Origin: a virus
DNA: 64,000 bases
Strand: one strand, 5' to 3'
IMG/VR virus record: IMGVR_UViG_3300008108_000023
Coordinates: 64,001 to 128,000 of that record
Shown: one piece after another, positions 16,973 through 28,800 of the stretch
Layout: each line of letters begins with the position of its first letter
How positions within the stretch are numbered: position 1 is the stretch's first letter
Notes under the pieces: generated by a model
What the model was told of the DNA's origin: nothing
The model's input: the letters and a program-made list of their open reading frames with translations, nothing else
The model's database searches: none
Translations under genes and position numbers: made by a program

Positions 16973-19537
16973 TTAACATCCATCACCAATTGTATACTGA
17001 GTAGTTACCGAACCAGAAACTACTTCATAAATTACACTTCCAATTTGAAAAAACCCATCAAATGTTGTTGTTAAGTTATTATTCGTGTAGATGGTAACAC
17101 CTGAATCATAAATATTGACCACATTTGGTAATGTGTATAATGTTACACTATACGAACCTGAACACAACACAACCCCACTACAGTAATTTGTACATCCAAC
17201 CATATTCCATTCTTGATATGTCGGACTAGGTGTTGGTGTAACTGATGGAGTTTTAGTTGGGGTTGGGGTTTTAGTTAAAGTAGGGGTTGGGGTTGGGGAA
17301 ACCGCTACCAAGGATGAACCACAAATTTCGTATAGAGCATTATCATTTATACCATATATTGTATTTGTCGGTACATACAAAGGTTTAGAAATACCGTCAC
17401 CAATAATTTCACTAAATATACCTGTTGTCGGGTCTAGAACACCTAAGAATCCATCTGACAATGTTGAATATCTGCTAATATATAATTTACCGTTATCAGG
17501 ATTATATATCATAGACCTTGTTGAGCCAAAAATCCAAGTTGCTCCCGATATTGAATTTAAAGTAAGTGTGGTGTTTGTTGCAACATCTATTTTGTATACC
17601 GTAGACGCACTAACTAAATAAATAATATTGTTCGTCACATCCAAAGCAATTAAACTTGCTGAGGTGATTGGTAGTGATGTACCATCTAACGAAATAGTAT
17701 TACCAGAACAAGAATATATTCTACCACTCTGAGCGAAATATAATTTATTATTATTAGGATTGTAAACAGTCGCTTCAGGGTTTGATAAAGTTATACCTGT
17801 AATTTGGTTTGTAAAAGTATCTGTTGAACCATCTATGACACTAATTTGTGAAACTGAAAAATTTCCACCTGTTTGACTAAATGCATAAATTTTATTTAAA
17901 ACAGAATTATATTCAATTTTTCCTAAACCTGATGTTATTCCCGAAATTGATATTGACGATGTTGTGTTTGTGTTTAAATTTCTTATTAACATTTTAACAG
18001 GAAATGATGATTCCCAACTGTATAATTTGTTGTTAGTTGAGTTATATCCTAATAATAAACTACTTCCTGACCATGTAAATTCATTTGTTAAACTTGTTGA
18101 ATTTGGGACAAAAGATTGTACAACACTTGATGCGTTTAGAACGTATGCTTTGTTATTTGATGATGAATAAACCATACCTTGTCTACCAACGGCAGAATAT
18201 GAATTCGTTGCGGCAAGAGTATTTCTAACTGAATCACTACAACCACCTGATGGTGTTGGGGTCAGGGTCGGGGTTACGGTATTAGTAGGTGTTACACTTG
18301 GGGTCGCAACTGGATTACCGGATGGACTTGGTGTTGGGGTTTTTGTTGGGGTCGGGGTTGGAGATACAATAGGTACAGGTAATGTAAAATTCACAGAATT
18401 AGTACACGTACCAGTACTTTGAACTGTAAATGTTGTTATTGAATAACACACAAGTGCGGTATACCCAGATAATAATTGAGATGTTGTCACACCAGTTGCA
18501 ATTAATACTATAGTTCCTCCTGTTGTTGTTCCCGAAATATTATAAGGTCCGGCTTGCGTTAAAAAATAAATTGGGTGTAATGAGAATGTATATTGAGTAC
18601 ATCCTGTAGGTACTAGTGAAGGTGATGGGGTTACTGTGGGTGTTACACTAACAGTTACCGAAGGTGTTAATGAAGGGGTATTTGTGGGTGTATTTGTTGG
18701 TGTAACCGAAGGTGTCGAACCTAACGTACTTGACGGTGTATTTGTGGGTGTATTTGTTGGTGTAACCGAAGGTGTCGGAGTTAGACTTGGAGTTTTTGTT
18801 GGAGTTACAGTATTTGTTGGGGTTGGGGTTTCGGAAGGAGTTTCGGAAGGAGTTTGTGTTAATGTGGGTGTTGGAGTTGGGGTCACACTCGGACAAACTA
18901 CAGTACAGAAACCATTGAAAGATATCCCTGCATATGGGTAACTCGGGTCGTAACAAACATATGTTGGTGAAAATGAACCACTATGATATACACCACAACA
19001 GTCCGTATAATACCAATTTGGTGAATCGGTTATACCTGAGTAACATAAAGTTGGTGTGGGTGTTGGAGTAGGGGTAGGAGTTGGACTTGGTGGTGTTAAA
19101 CAGTCAATACAATTTGTAAAAAGAGCATTTTCAGAAATTAATTGTGCAACAGTATAATTGTAAGTGGTGCTACCAGTGCCTTGTTCATAAACTCCTGTAT
19201 AGTTGTAACATGTACCATCATAAGAAATTGTTGCACCTGTACTTTGGAAATACTGATTAACTTCTGAATTTTTTAAACCAAAGTAAACAAATGCCCCTGG
19301 TATTTGGCAATGTTCAAATTGCCACCCATTAAAATCGTCGTTACATTGTTCACAGGTTGTATAACCACTAAAAATAACCGTACCTGACGGTCCACCTCCG
19401 ACATTTCCTGTTGAAGACCAACATTGGTAATCAGCAAAAATCGTGTCACCCGATAATACTAAACTGTCATCGACGACAAAATCATAGTATGACGCTGGGT
19501 CTAAACAATTTTGAAATGTTATTATTTGTGCTGGCAT
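16973..19537 (-). CDS. Thr/Pro-linker virion protein with a YVTN-like beta-propeller
   Basis: An 854-residue protein of five globular parts joined by T-P-T-x linkers. Residues 1-147 are a Cys-rich N-terminal domain; 163-212 a small Cys-rich module (NWYYTDCCG); 308-392 a beta domain; about 434-740 a propeller-like region; and 771-854 a C-terminal beta module. The propeller region has recurring strand turns such as VYNPNNNKLYFA, IYNPDNGKLYIS and VYSSSNNKAYVLN about every 40-50 residues, the hallmark of YVTN/NHL-type propellers. This is consistent with a surface-exposed binding protein. Several linkers contain G-rich template sequence. A TATTTAT element precedes the gene. Confidence 0.65.
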   Translation of the reverse strand: MPAQIITFQNCLDPASYYDFVVDDSLVLSGDTIFADYQCWSSTGNVGGGPSGTVIFSGYTTCEQCNDDFNGWQFEHCQIPGAFVYFGLKNSEVNQYFQSTGATISYDGTCYNYTGVYEQGTGSTTYNYTVAQLISENALFTNCIDCLTPPSPTPTPTPTPTPTLCYSGITDSPNWYYTDCCGVYHSGSFSPTYVCYDPSYPYAGISFNGFCTVVCPSVTPTPTPTLTQTPSETPSETPTPTNTVTPTKTPSLTPTPSVTPTNTPTNTPSSTLGSTPSVTPTNTPTNTPSLTPSVTVSVTPTVTPSPSLVPTGCTQYTFSLHPIYFLTQAGPYNISGTTTGGTIVLIATGVTTSQLLSGYTALVCYSITTFTVQSTGTCTNSVNFTLPVPIVSPTPTPTKTPTPSPSGNPVATPSVTPTNTVTPTLTPTPSGGCSDSVRNTLAATNSYSAVGRQGMVYSSSNNKAYVLNASSVVQSFVPNSTSLTNEFTWSGSSLLLGYNSTNNKLYSWESSFPVKMLIRNLNTNTTSSISISGITSGLGKIEYNSVLNKIYAFSQTGGNFSVSQISVIDGSTDTFTNQITGITLSNPEATVYNPNNNKLYFAQSGRIYSCSGNTISLDGTSLPITSASLIALDVTNNIIYLVSASTVYKIDVATNTTLTLNSISGATWIFGSTRSMIYNPDNGKLYISRYSTLSDGFLGVLDPTTGIFSEIIGDGISKPLYVPTNTIYGINDNALYEICGSSLVAVSPTPTPTLTKTPTPTKTPSVTPTPSPTYQEWNMVGCTNYCSGVVLCSGSYSVTLYTLPNVVNIYDSGVTIYTNNNLTTTFDGFFQIGSVIYEVVSGSVTTQYTIGDGC

Positions 19538-19554
19538 TTATTACTATTCTTTCT

Positions 19555-19561
19555 ATAAATA
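19555..19561 (-). promoter_or_regulatory. TATTTAT element before 854-aa gene
   Basis: The sense strand reads GTATTTATA, 17 bases before the ATG at 19537, in the gap after the giant fibre gene. Confidence 0.55.
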
Positions 19562-19581
19562 CTTAAATCATTATTTTATCA

Positions 19582-22500
19582 TTAACATGCTTCTCCACAA
19601 AATGTGTTACAATAATCACCACAACCAGTACCGTATGTATATTGCGAAGTATATATTGGTGGTACGAAGTTTCCTCTAAACAATATAAACACATTTGTCA
19701 CTCTCATAAGACAAACGCTATAATTACCAGGGGCGTTATAACCTTGTGTTGTGAATGTACCATCACAACATTGGTATGCAAAGTATACTTGATTATCATC
19801 TGAGGCTGTTAAATCATTAATATCAACAAAAAAGTCTGTACACAAACAATCACCACAAGCACCATCATACGTTATCTCCCCACCATAAGGACCTAATACA
19901 CTTGGAATACTACATGAACATATCTCAATTGTACCACTTGCTGGGTACACATTTGGGTCAAGTATTTCTGTGGGTGTTCCTCCACCGCAACAAGTGGTAT
20001 AGTTAACTATATTACCAGGTCCTAATCCTGTAATAATATATGACTCACAAACACATGGTGGAGTTGGGGTTGGGGTCGGAGTTGGAGTTGGGGTTGGGGT
20101 TGATGACGGATTTGAAACCGGAGATGGTGTTGGAGTGTTTGTTGGAGTGTTTGTTGGAGTTACAGTCTTGGTTGGTGTATTTGTAGGAGTATTGGTTGGT
20201 GTTAAAGTTGGAGTAACTGTCCTTGTTGGAGTATTTGTAGGGGTAAAGGTTGGAGTTACAGTCTTGGTTGGAGTATTTGTAGGGGTAAAGGTTGGAGTTA
20301 CAGTCTTGGTTGGTGTATTTGTAGGGGTAAAGGTTGGAGTTACAGTCTTGGTTGGTGTATTTGTAGGAGTATTGGTTGGTGTTAAAGTTGGAGTAACTGT
20401 CCTTGTTGGTGTATTTGTCGGTGTTTTTGTTGGGGTTAAAGTTGGTGTAACTGTTGGTGTAACTGTTGGGGTTGGTGAAGGACAAGGGTGATAAGTTTCA
20501 CATTCAGTACATGTATTGTATGTACCATACGCAGTGATTGCGGAACCAGGTACTCCTGGTCCGACTGAGTTTGTAACAAAATAACAACAACCATTAATTG
20601 ATATATAACGGTTTACTAAAAGATTTGGGTTAAATCCATTTTGACAACCAAATTGAATTGTATATTGTCCTGTTGTACCACAACATCCACATCTTTGTAA
20701 ATCGAAAATCCAAGTGGCGCATGGGTTAGCTCCAATACATGTTTCACATGTATCAACACTAAATGATGATGGTGGATAATACCCGTCAACCCCACTAAAG
20801 TTTGGTGGTGAGTAGGTTTGACTATAACCTTCAACAAAATAACAACATCCATTTATAACAATAGTTTGACCTTGTGAAATACCGCTTTGAACATAGGTCA
20901 AATTAGTTGTTATACTTAAATAAGAAATAGTATTACCTAAAATACCACCATCACAACATGGTAATAAATAAACATAACCAACCTGTAAGGATGGTGATGG
21001 TGTTACTGTGCTTGTTGGTGTTAATGTAGGAGTTAAAGTTGGTGTAACTGTTTTTGTTGGTGTATTGGTAGGGGTTACGGATGGTGTTCTCGTAGGAGTA
21101 ACACTATTGGTTGGGGTGTTAGTCGGGGTTAAAGTTGGTGTAACTGTTCTTGTTGGTGTATTGGTAGGGGTTACCGTAGGGCTAACAGTGGCGGCTGGAG
21201 TTCTTGTTGGAGTAACAGTATTTGTTGGGGTATTGGTTGGTGTGAGAGTTGGTGTAACTGTTCTTGTTGGTGTATTGGTAGGGGTTACCGTATTCGTAGG
21301 TGTAACAGTTCTGGTTGGTGTTGGTGTCGGGGTTGGTGATGGACAAAAATTTAGAGTTTCTCCTAAACATTGTGCACAACTTGTCTGAACAGTAGTGTAA
21401 ATCGTACCTCCAGGTCCTACCTGTTGCACATACGTTGCACATAACTGAATGTCTTGTAAATAAAATACCGTACCTAACAATGTACCTAATGGTACTTGAC
21501 CATAATAAACATTGGTGTCACCAGGACAACATGATTCAAATCTAGCAGCAACATACTGAGGACTAGCCGTTGGGGTTACTGTTTTGGTTGGTGTCAATGT
21601 TGGTGTAACAGTATTTGTTGGAGTGTTAGTTGGTGTTACGGTTGGACTAACTGTGGCAGCCGGTGTTCTTGTTGGTGTAACAGTATTTGTTGGGGTATTT
21701 GTTGGAGTTACCGTAGGACTAACAGTGGCTGCTGGAGTTCTTGTTGGGGTATTGGTTGGGGTAACAGTATTTGTGGGGGTTACTGTGTTCGTTGGGGTAT
21801 TGGTAGGTGTATTTGTTGGTGTTAATGTTGGACTAACAGTAGCCGCTGGTGTTCTTGTTGGTGTAACAGTATTTGTTGGGGTATTTGTTGGAGTTACCGT
21901 ATTTGTTGGAGTATTAGTTGGGGTGTTAGTTGGTGTTACAGTGTTGGTTGGTGTATTAGTTGGAGTTAAAGTTGGTGTAACTGTTCTTGTTGGTGTATTG
22001 GTAGGTGTAACTGTATTCGTAGGGGTGACTGTATTAGTTGGAGTGTTGGTTGGAGTATTAGTTGGAGTTAAGGTTGGACTAACAGTGGCAGCTGGTGTTC
22101 TTGTCGGGGTTACGGTATTAGTAGGGGTATTGGTTGGAGTTACCGTATTTGTTGGAGTATTAGTTGGGGTGTTGGTTGGAGTAACAGTGTTGGTTGGGGT
22201 GTTAGTAGGGGTGTTGGTCGGTGTAACTGTATTTGTTGGAGTAACAGTATTAGTAGGTGTGTTTGTTGGTGTGTTAGTCGGTGTTAATGTTGGACTAACA
22301 GTAGCCGCTGGTGTTCTCGTAGGAGTTACAGTATTGGTAGGAGTATTGGTAGGAGTAACGGTGTTTGTTGGGGTGTTTGTAGGAGTATTGGTTGGTGTTA
22401 CAGTATTGGTTGGAGTATTGGTTGGTGTAAAAGTTGGTGTAACAGTTTTTGTTGGTGTATTAGTAGGAGTATTGGTCGGTGTGACAGTGTTGGTTGGTGT

Positions 22501-22803
22501 TACTGTATTTGTTGGAGTATTGGTTGGGGTATTGGTTGGTGTAAGGGTAGGACTAACAGTGGCTGCCGGAGTTCTTGTTGGAGTAACAGTATTGGTTGGG
22601 GTATTGGTTGGTGTAACAGTATTAGTCGGCGTATTGGTTGGAGTATTTGTTGGTGTGACTGTATTCGTTGGAGTGTTAGTAGGTGTAAAAGTTGGTGTGA
22701 CGGTTCTTGTTGGTGTATTGGTTGGTGTAACGGTATTGGTTGGGGTGTTTGTGGGTGTAAGGGTAGGACTAACAGTGGCGGCCGGAGTTCTTGTTGGAGT
22801 CAC
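19582..22803 (-). CDS. Downstream fragment of the giant Thr/Pro repeat gene (frameshifted)
   Basis: This frame has no credible start: the first usable codon is a GTG inside repeat units, and the frame stays open upstream to 23091. It carries on the repeat exactly where the 35690 frame leaves it, so it is the C-terminal part of the same gene. After about 430 residues of repeat come Cys-rich modules: one at 21340-21566 ([13 protein letters not shown]), two tandem related ones at 20486-21000 sharing INGCCYFV and paired C-x2-C, and a C-terminal domain at 19585-20060 with many Cys (CVCESY, ICSC, GDCLC, TFCGEAC). The Cys-rich tip could be the distal, ligand-binding part of a fibre; this is inference. 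Confidence 0.6.
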   Translation of the reverse strand: MTPTRTPAATVSPTLTPTNTPTNTVTPTNTPTRTVTPTFTPTNTPTNTVTPTNTPTNTPTNTVTPTNTPTNTVTPTRTPAATVSPTLTPTNTPTNTPTNTVTPTNTVTPTNTPTNTPTKTVTPTFTPTNTPTNTVTPTNTPTNTPTNTVTPTNTPTNTVTPTRTPAATVSPTLTPTNTPTNTPTNTVTPTNTVTPTNTPTNTPTNTVTPTNTPTNTPTNTVTPTNTPTNTVTPTRTPAATVSPTLTPTNTPTNTPTNTVTPTNTVTPTNTPTRTVTPTLTPTNTPTNTVTPTNTPTNTPTNTVTPTNTPTNTVTPTRTPAATVSPTLTPTNTPTNTPTNTVTPTNTVTPTNTPTRTPAATVSPTVTPTNTPTNTVTPTRTPAATVSPTVTPTNTPTNTVTPTLTPTKTVTPTASPQYVAARFESCCPGDTNVYYGQVPLGTLLGTVFYLQDIQLCATYVQQVGPGGTIYTTVQTSCAQCLGETLNFCPSPTPTPTPTRTVTPTNTVTPTNTPTRTVTPTLTPTNTPTNTVTPTRTPAATVSPTVTPTNTPTRTVTPTLTPTNTPTNSVTPTRTPSVTPTNTPTKTVTPTLTPTLTPTSTVTPSPSLQVGYVYLLPCCDGGILGNTISYLSITTNLTYVQSGISQGQTIVINGCCYFVEGYSQTYSPPNFSGVDGYYPPSSFSVDTCETCIGANPCATWIFDLQRCGCCGTTGQYTIQFGCQNGFNPNLLVNRYISINGCCYFVTNSVGPGVPGSAITAYGTYNTCTECETYHPCPSPTPTVTPTVTPTLTPTKTPTNTPTRTVTPTLTPTNTPTNTPTKTVTPTFTPTNTPTKTVTPTFTPTNTPTKTVTPTFTPTNTPTRTVTPTLTPTNTPTNTPTKTVTPTNTPTNTPTPSPVSNPSSTPTPTPTPTPTPTPPCVCESYIITGLGPGNIVNYTTCCGGGTPTEILDPNVYPASGTIEICSCSIPSVLGPYGGEITYDGACGDCLCTDFFVDINDLTASDDNQVYFAYQCCDGTFTTQGYNAPGNYSVCLMRVTNVFILFRGNFVPPIYTSQYTYGTGCGDYCNTFCGEAC

Positions 22804-25800
22804 TGTATTGGTCGGTGTGTTGGTGGGTGTGACTGTGTTAGTAGGTGTATTTGTAGGTGTATTAGTTGGTGTGACTGTATTTGTTGGAGTGTTTGTTGGG
22901 GTGTTTGTGGGTGTAACAGTATTAGTAGGAGTATTGGTTGGTGTTACAGTTTTGGTTGGAGTGTTAGTAGGTGTAACAGTATTAGTAGGTGTATTGGTAG
23001 GTGTATTGGTTGGTGTAACAGTATTCGTAGGAGTATTTGTTGGAGTATTTGTTGGACTAACAGTAGCTGCTGGTGTTCTTGTTTTACAGTGTTAGTCGGA
23101 GTGTTAGTTGGTGTATTCGTTGGTGTAACGGTATTTGTTGGGGTGTTAGTTGGTGTATTTGTTGGTGTTACTGTATTGGTAGGAGTATTTGTAGGACTCA
23201 ATGTAGGTGTAACTGTATTGGTCGGTGTTAAAGTTGGTGTAACTGTCTTTGTTGGTGTATTAGTAGGTGTCTGAGTTGGTGTAACTGTATTAGTCGGAGT
23301 ATTAGTAGGCGTAACAGTGTTTGTTGGAGTATTGGTTGGGGTATTTGTAGGAGTTACCGTATTGGTTGGGGTGTTTGTAGGAGTATTGGTAGGGGTGACA
23401 GTCTTGGTTGGAGTATTTGTGGGGGTAACAGTATTTGTTGGGGTAACCGTATTAGTTGGTGTGTTGGTTGGAGTATTTGTTGGGGTTAGAGTTGGTGTAA
23501 CAGTTTTTGTTGGTGTATTAGTTGGAGTAACGGTATTTGTTGGGGTATTGGTTGGGGTATTTGTAGGAGTTACCGTATTAGTCGGGGTATTAGTAGGCGT
23601 AACAGTGTTTGTTGGAGTATTGGTTGGGGTGTTTGTAGGAGTTAAGGTAGGTGTAACAGTCTTGGTTGGGGTGTTGGTTGGTGTAACTGTATTAGTAGGT
23701 GTGTTAGTTGGTGTAACTGTATTAGTAGGTGTATTTGTTGGAGTATTTGTTGGGGTAACAGTATTCGTAGGAGTATTGGTCGGTGTTAATGTAGGAGTAA
23801 CAGTTCTTGTTGGAGTATTTGTTGGGGTAACAGTATTCGTAGGAGTATTAGTAGGTGTTAATGTAGGTGTAACAGTCTTGGTCGGAGTGTTTGTAGGAGT
23901 ATTTGTTGGTGTAACAGTGTTTGTTGGTGTTACCGTGTTTGTAGGAGTATTGGTAGGAGTGTTCGTTGGAGTATTGGTTGGTGTTAATGTAGGTGTAACA
24001 GTATTAGTAGGTGTTAATGTAGGTGTAACAGTCTTGGTTGGGGTGTTTGTAGGAGTATTTGTTGGTGTAACGGTGTTCGTAGGGGTAACTGTAGGACTCA
24101 ATGTAGGGGTTACAGTATTGGTCGGAGTATTAGTAGGTGTTAATGTAGGTGTAACAGTCTTGGTTGGTGTATTGGTTGGGGTAACCGTGTTAGTTGGTGT
24201 GTTGGTGGGTGTTACTGTATTAGTAGGAGTAACTGTAGGACTCAATGTAGGAGTTACAGTCTTGGTTGGTGTATTAGTGGGTGTGTTTGTTGGTGTAACA
24301 GTATTGGTTGGGGTAACCGTGTTAGTTGGTGTGTTGGTTGGAGTATTTGTTGGGGTATTGGTTGGGGTGACTGTCTTAGTCGGTGTATTAGTTGGGGTTA
24401 CTGTATTTGTTGGTGTAACCGTATTTGTTGGTGTATTTGTGGGTGTATTGGTTGGAGTTAAAGTTGGTGTTACAGTTTTTGTTGGTGTGTTGGTCGGTGT
24501 AACTGTATTTGTTGGTGTATTTGTGGGTGTATTGGTCGGTGTAACTGTATTTGTTGGAGTATTTGTTGGGGTGTTAGTGGGTGTAACAGTATTAGTAGGA
24601 GTATTTGTGGGCGTATTGGTCGGTGTAACTGTATTTGTCGGAGTATTGGTTGGGGTATTTGTTGGTGTAACGGTGTTCGTAGGGGTAACTGTAGGACTCA
24701 ATGTAGGGGTTACAGTGTTTGTAGGAGTGTTTGTGGGAGTGTTGGTTGGGGTAACTGTATTAGTAGGAGTAACTGTAGGGGTGACAGTTTTAGTAGGTGT
24801 ATTAGTTGGAGTATTGGTAGGGGTTACAGTATTAGTAGGGGTATTTGTAGGAGTTAATGTAGGAGTTACAGTCTTGGTTGGGGTATTTGTTGGTGTAACG
24901 GTGTTCGTAGGGGTAACTGTAGGACTCAATGTGGGAGTCACCGTATTGGTCGGAGTATTGGTGGGGGTTACTGTATTAGTAGGAGTATTAGTAGGAGTAT
25001 TGGTTGGGGTTACCGTGTTGGTCGGAGTTAAAGTTGGTGTAACAGTTTTTGTTGGTGTATTGGTTGGAGTTACAGTGTTCGTAGGGGTATTTGTTGGTGT
25101 TAGAGTTGGTGTAACAGTTTTTGTTGGTGTATTAGTAGGAGTTACGGTGTTAGTTGGAGTGTTGGTAGGTGTGTTAGTTGGTGTTACAGTGTTGGTTGGT
25201 GTATTAGTAGGTGTCTGAGTTGGTGTAACTGTCTTGGTTGGGGTATTAGTTGGCGTTACAGTATTGGTTGGGGTTACCGTATTTGTAGGAGTTACGGTAT
25301 TGGTTGGAGTAACAGTATTAGTCGGCGTTACTGTGTTAGTTGGGGTGTTAGTGGGGGTAACAGTATTAGTAGGAGTAACGGAATTCGTGGGAGTGTTTGT
25401 AGGAGTGTTTGTTGGTGTTAATGTAGGTGTTACGGTTTTTGTTGGTGTATTGGTTGGGGTTACTGTATTTGTAGGAGTATTTGTAGGAGTTAAGGTAGGT
25501 GTAACAGTATTGGTTGGGGTATTGGTAGGTGTGTTGGTCGGGGTGACTGTGTTAGTTGGTGTAACTGTATTAGTTGGTGTATTCGTAGGGGTTTGAGTTG
25601 GTGTAACAGTATTGGTTGGGGTATTTGTTGGAGTTAAAGTTGGTGTGACAGTTTTTGTTGGTGTATTGGTAGGAGTTACGGTATTTGTAGGAGTATTAGT
25701 CGGTGTCTGAGTTGGTGTTACGGTGTTTGTTGGAGTATTGGTTGGAGTTAATGTAGGTGTTACAGTCTTGGTTGGTGTATTAGTTGGTGTTACAGTATTA

Positions 25801-28800
25801 GTAGGTGTAACAGTATTAGTAGGTGTAACAGTGTTTGTAGGTGTAACGGTATTGGTGGGAGTCACCGTATTAGTTGGTGTGTTAGTTGGGGTTACGGTGT
25901 TGGTTGGAGTAACGGTATTTGTTGGGGTGTTTGTAGGAGTGTTTGTTGGTGTTAATGTAGGTGTTACGGTTTTTGTTGGTGTATTGGTTGGTGTAACAGT
26001 ATTTGTTGGTGTGTTGGTGGGTGTGTTGGTGGGTGTTACAGTATTAGTTGGGGTATTAGTAGGACTCAATGTTGGGGTAACAGTATTCGTTGGTGTTACA
26101 GTATTGGTTGGAGTGTTTGTTGGGGTATTTGTTGGGGTTACGGTATTAGTAGGGGTATTGGTTGGAGTTAATGTAGGAGTAACAGTCTTGGTTGGTGTAT
26201 TAGTTGGCGTAACAGTGTTTGTTGGGGTGTTAGTTGGGGTATTTGTAGGGGTTACCGTATTGGTCGGAGTGTTGGTTGGTGTTAATGTAGGAGTAACAGT
26301 CTTGGTTGGAGTGTTTGTTGGGGTAACAGTATTGGTTGGAGTCACTGTATTAGTTGGTGTGTTGGTCGGTGTATTTGTTGGGGTTAAAGTTGGTGTGACA
26401 GTTTTTGTTGGTGTATTGGTTGGGGTTACTGTGTTAGTAGGAGTGTTTGTAGGTGTATTAGTAGGGGTATTAGTATTAGTCGGGGTATTGGTCGGTGTAA
26501 CTGTATTCGTTGGAGTAACGGTAGGAGTTAATGTAGGAGTAACAGTCTTGGTTGGTGTATTAGTAGGTGTGTTAGTAGGGGTTACCGTATTGGTTGGGGT
26601 GTTAGTCGGGGTAACTGTGTTAGTTGGTGTGTTAGTTGGTGTGTTGGTCGGAGTTACCGTATTTGTTGGAGTATTTGTAGGGGTTAAGGTAGGCGTAACA
26701 GTTCTTGTTGGAGTATTGGTCGGTGTAACTGTATTCGTTGGAGTTACAGTGTTAGTGGGGGTTACGGTATTGGTCGGCGTTACAGTGTTAGTCGGTGTTA
26801 CCGTATTAGTTGGAGTATTTGTTGGCGTAACAGTGTTTGTTGGAGTTACAGTGTTTGTGGGGGTATTGGTTGGAGTATTGGTGGGAGTCTGAGTTGGGGT
26901 GACTGTCTTAGTTGGGGTATTGGTCGGGGTAACTGTGTTGGTTGGAGTAACGGTATTTGTTGGGGTATTGGTCGGGGTATTGGTTGGAGTTAAAGTTGGC
27001 GTAACAGTGTTTGTTGGTGTATTGGTAGGTGTTACAGTATTAGTTGGGGTATTGGTTGGAGTTAAAGTTGGTGTAACAGTTTTTGTTGGTGTATTAGTTG
27101 GCGTTACAGTATTAGTTGGTGTGTTAGTTGGTGTGTTTGTTGGGGTTACCGTATTGGTCGGAGTTACCGTAGGACTCAATGTAGGAGTTACAGTATTAGT
27201 TGGTGTGTTGGTTGGTGTGACTGTATTCGTTGGAGTGTTAGTAGGTGTCTGAGTTGGGGTAACAGTATTTGTTGGAGTATTGGTAGGAGTATTGGTAGGG
27301 GTTACAGTATTGGTAGGAGTATTGGTAGGGGTTACAGTATTGGTAGGAGTATTCGTTGGGGTTAGAGTTGGTGTAACAGTTTTGGTAGGAGTATTAGTAG
27401 GGGTTACAGTATTTGTAGGAGTTACCGTAGGACTCAATGTGGGAGTCACCGTATTAGTTGGTGTATTGGTTGGGGTTACGGTGTTGGTTGGAGTGTTTGT
27501 AGGTGTATTAGTTGGAGTAACAGTATTTGTAGGTGTATTAGTCGGGGTATTGGTTGGTGTTACGGTGTTGGTTGGGGTTAAAGTTGGTGTGACAGTTTTT
27601 GTTGGTGTATTGGTTGGCGTAACAGTGTTTGTCGGAGTATTAGTTGGGGTGTTGGTTGGTGTATTAGTTGGAGTTACAGTGTTGGTTGGAGTGTTAGTTG
27701 GTGTTACGGTATTGGTTGGGGTTACTGTGTTTGTAGGAGTATTGGTCGGTGTATTCGTTGGGGTTAGAGTTGGTGTAACAGTTTTGGTAGGAGTATTAGT
27801 AGGAGTTATAGTATTCGTTGGTGTGTTGGTCGGTGTAACAGTATTAGTTGGGGTGTTGGTTGGGGTGTTGGTTGGAGTAACAGTATTAGTTGGAGTATTA
27901 GTTGGGGTGTTGGTTGGAGTAACAGTGTTTGTTGGGGTTACCGTAGGGCTCAATGTGGGAGTTACAGTTTTAGTAGGGGTGTTTGTTGGAGTTACGGTGT
28001 TGGTTGGGGTATTGGTTGGTGTGTTAGTTGGTGTAACTGTATTAGTGGGAGTCACTGTAGGGCTCAATGTTGGAGTTACAGTGTTGGTTGGGGTGTTAGT
28101 TGGTGTATTGGTTGGTGTAACTGTATTCGTTGGAGTGTTTGTAGGAGTGTTGGTTGGGGTTACAGTATTAGTTGGTGTGTTGGTTGGAGTTAATGTAGGT
28201 GTAACGGTTCTTGTGGGGGTGTTGGTAGGGGTTACGGTATTAGTTGGAGTGTTTGTTGGGGTATTTGTTGGGGTTACGGTATTAGTTGGAGTGTTTGTTG
28301 GGGTATTTGTTGGGGTTACGGTATTAGTAGGGGTATTGGTTGGGGTATTTGTTGGGGTTACGGTATTAGTAGGGGTATTGGTTGGAGTTAATGTAGGTGT
28401 AACGGTTCTTGTGGGGGTGCTGGTAGGGGTTACGGTGTTAGTTGGAGTGTTGGTAGGTGTGTTAGTTGGCGTAACGGTGTTAGTTGGAGTCACAGTCGGA
28501 CTCAATGTAGGTGTTACTGTATTTGTTGGGGTGTTGGTAGGGGTATTTGTAGGTGTTACGGTGTTGGTAGGTGTAACTGTTGGACTCAATGTAGGAGTCA
28601 CAGTATTTGTTGGTGTATTTGTAGGTGTGTTAGTTGGGGTAACGGTATTAGTTGGAGTGTTGGTTGGTGTATTTGTTGGTGTTACTGTGTTAGTAGGGGT
28701 ATTTGTGGGAGTATTTGTAGGTGTTACGGTGTTGGTAGGTGTAACTGTTGGACTCAATGTGGGAGTCACAGTTTTAGTAGGAGTATTTGTAGGTGTTACG

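Noticed and set aside
12956-18956. Plus-strand and alternative-frame open frames within the Thr/Pro linkers of the 973-, 282- and 854-aa genes.
   Set aside because: Same low-complexity shadow effect; they begin and end with the linkers and lack any domain-like sequence.
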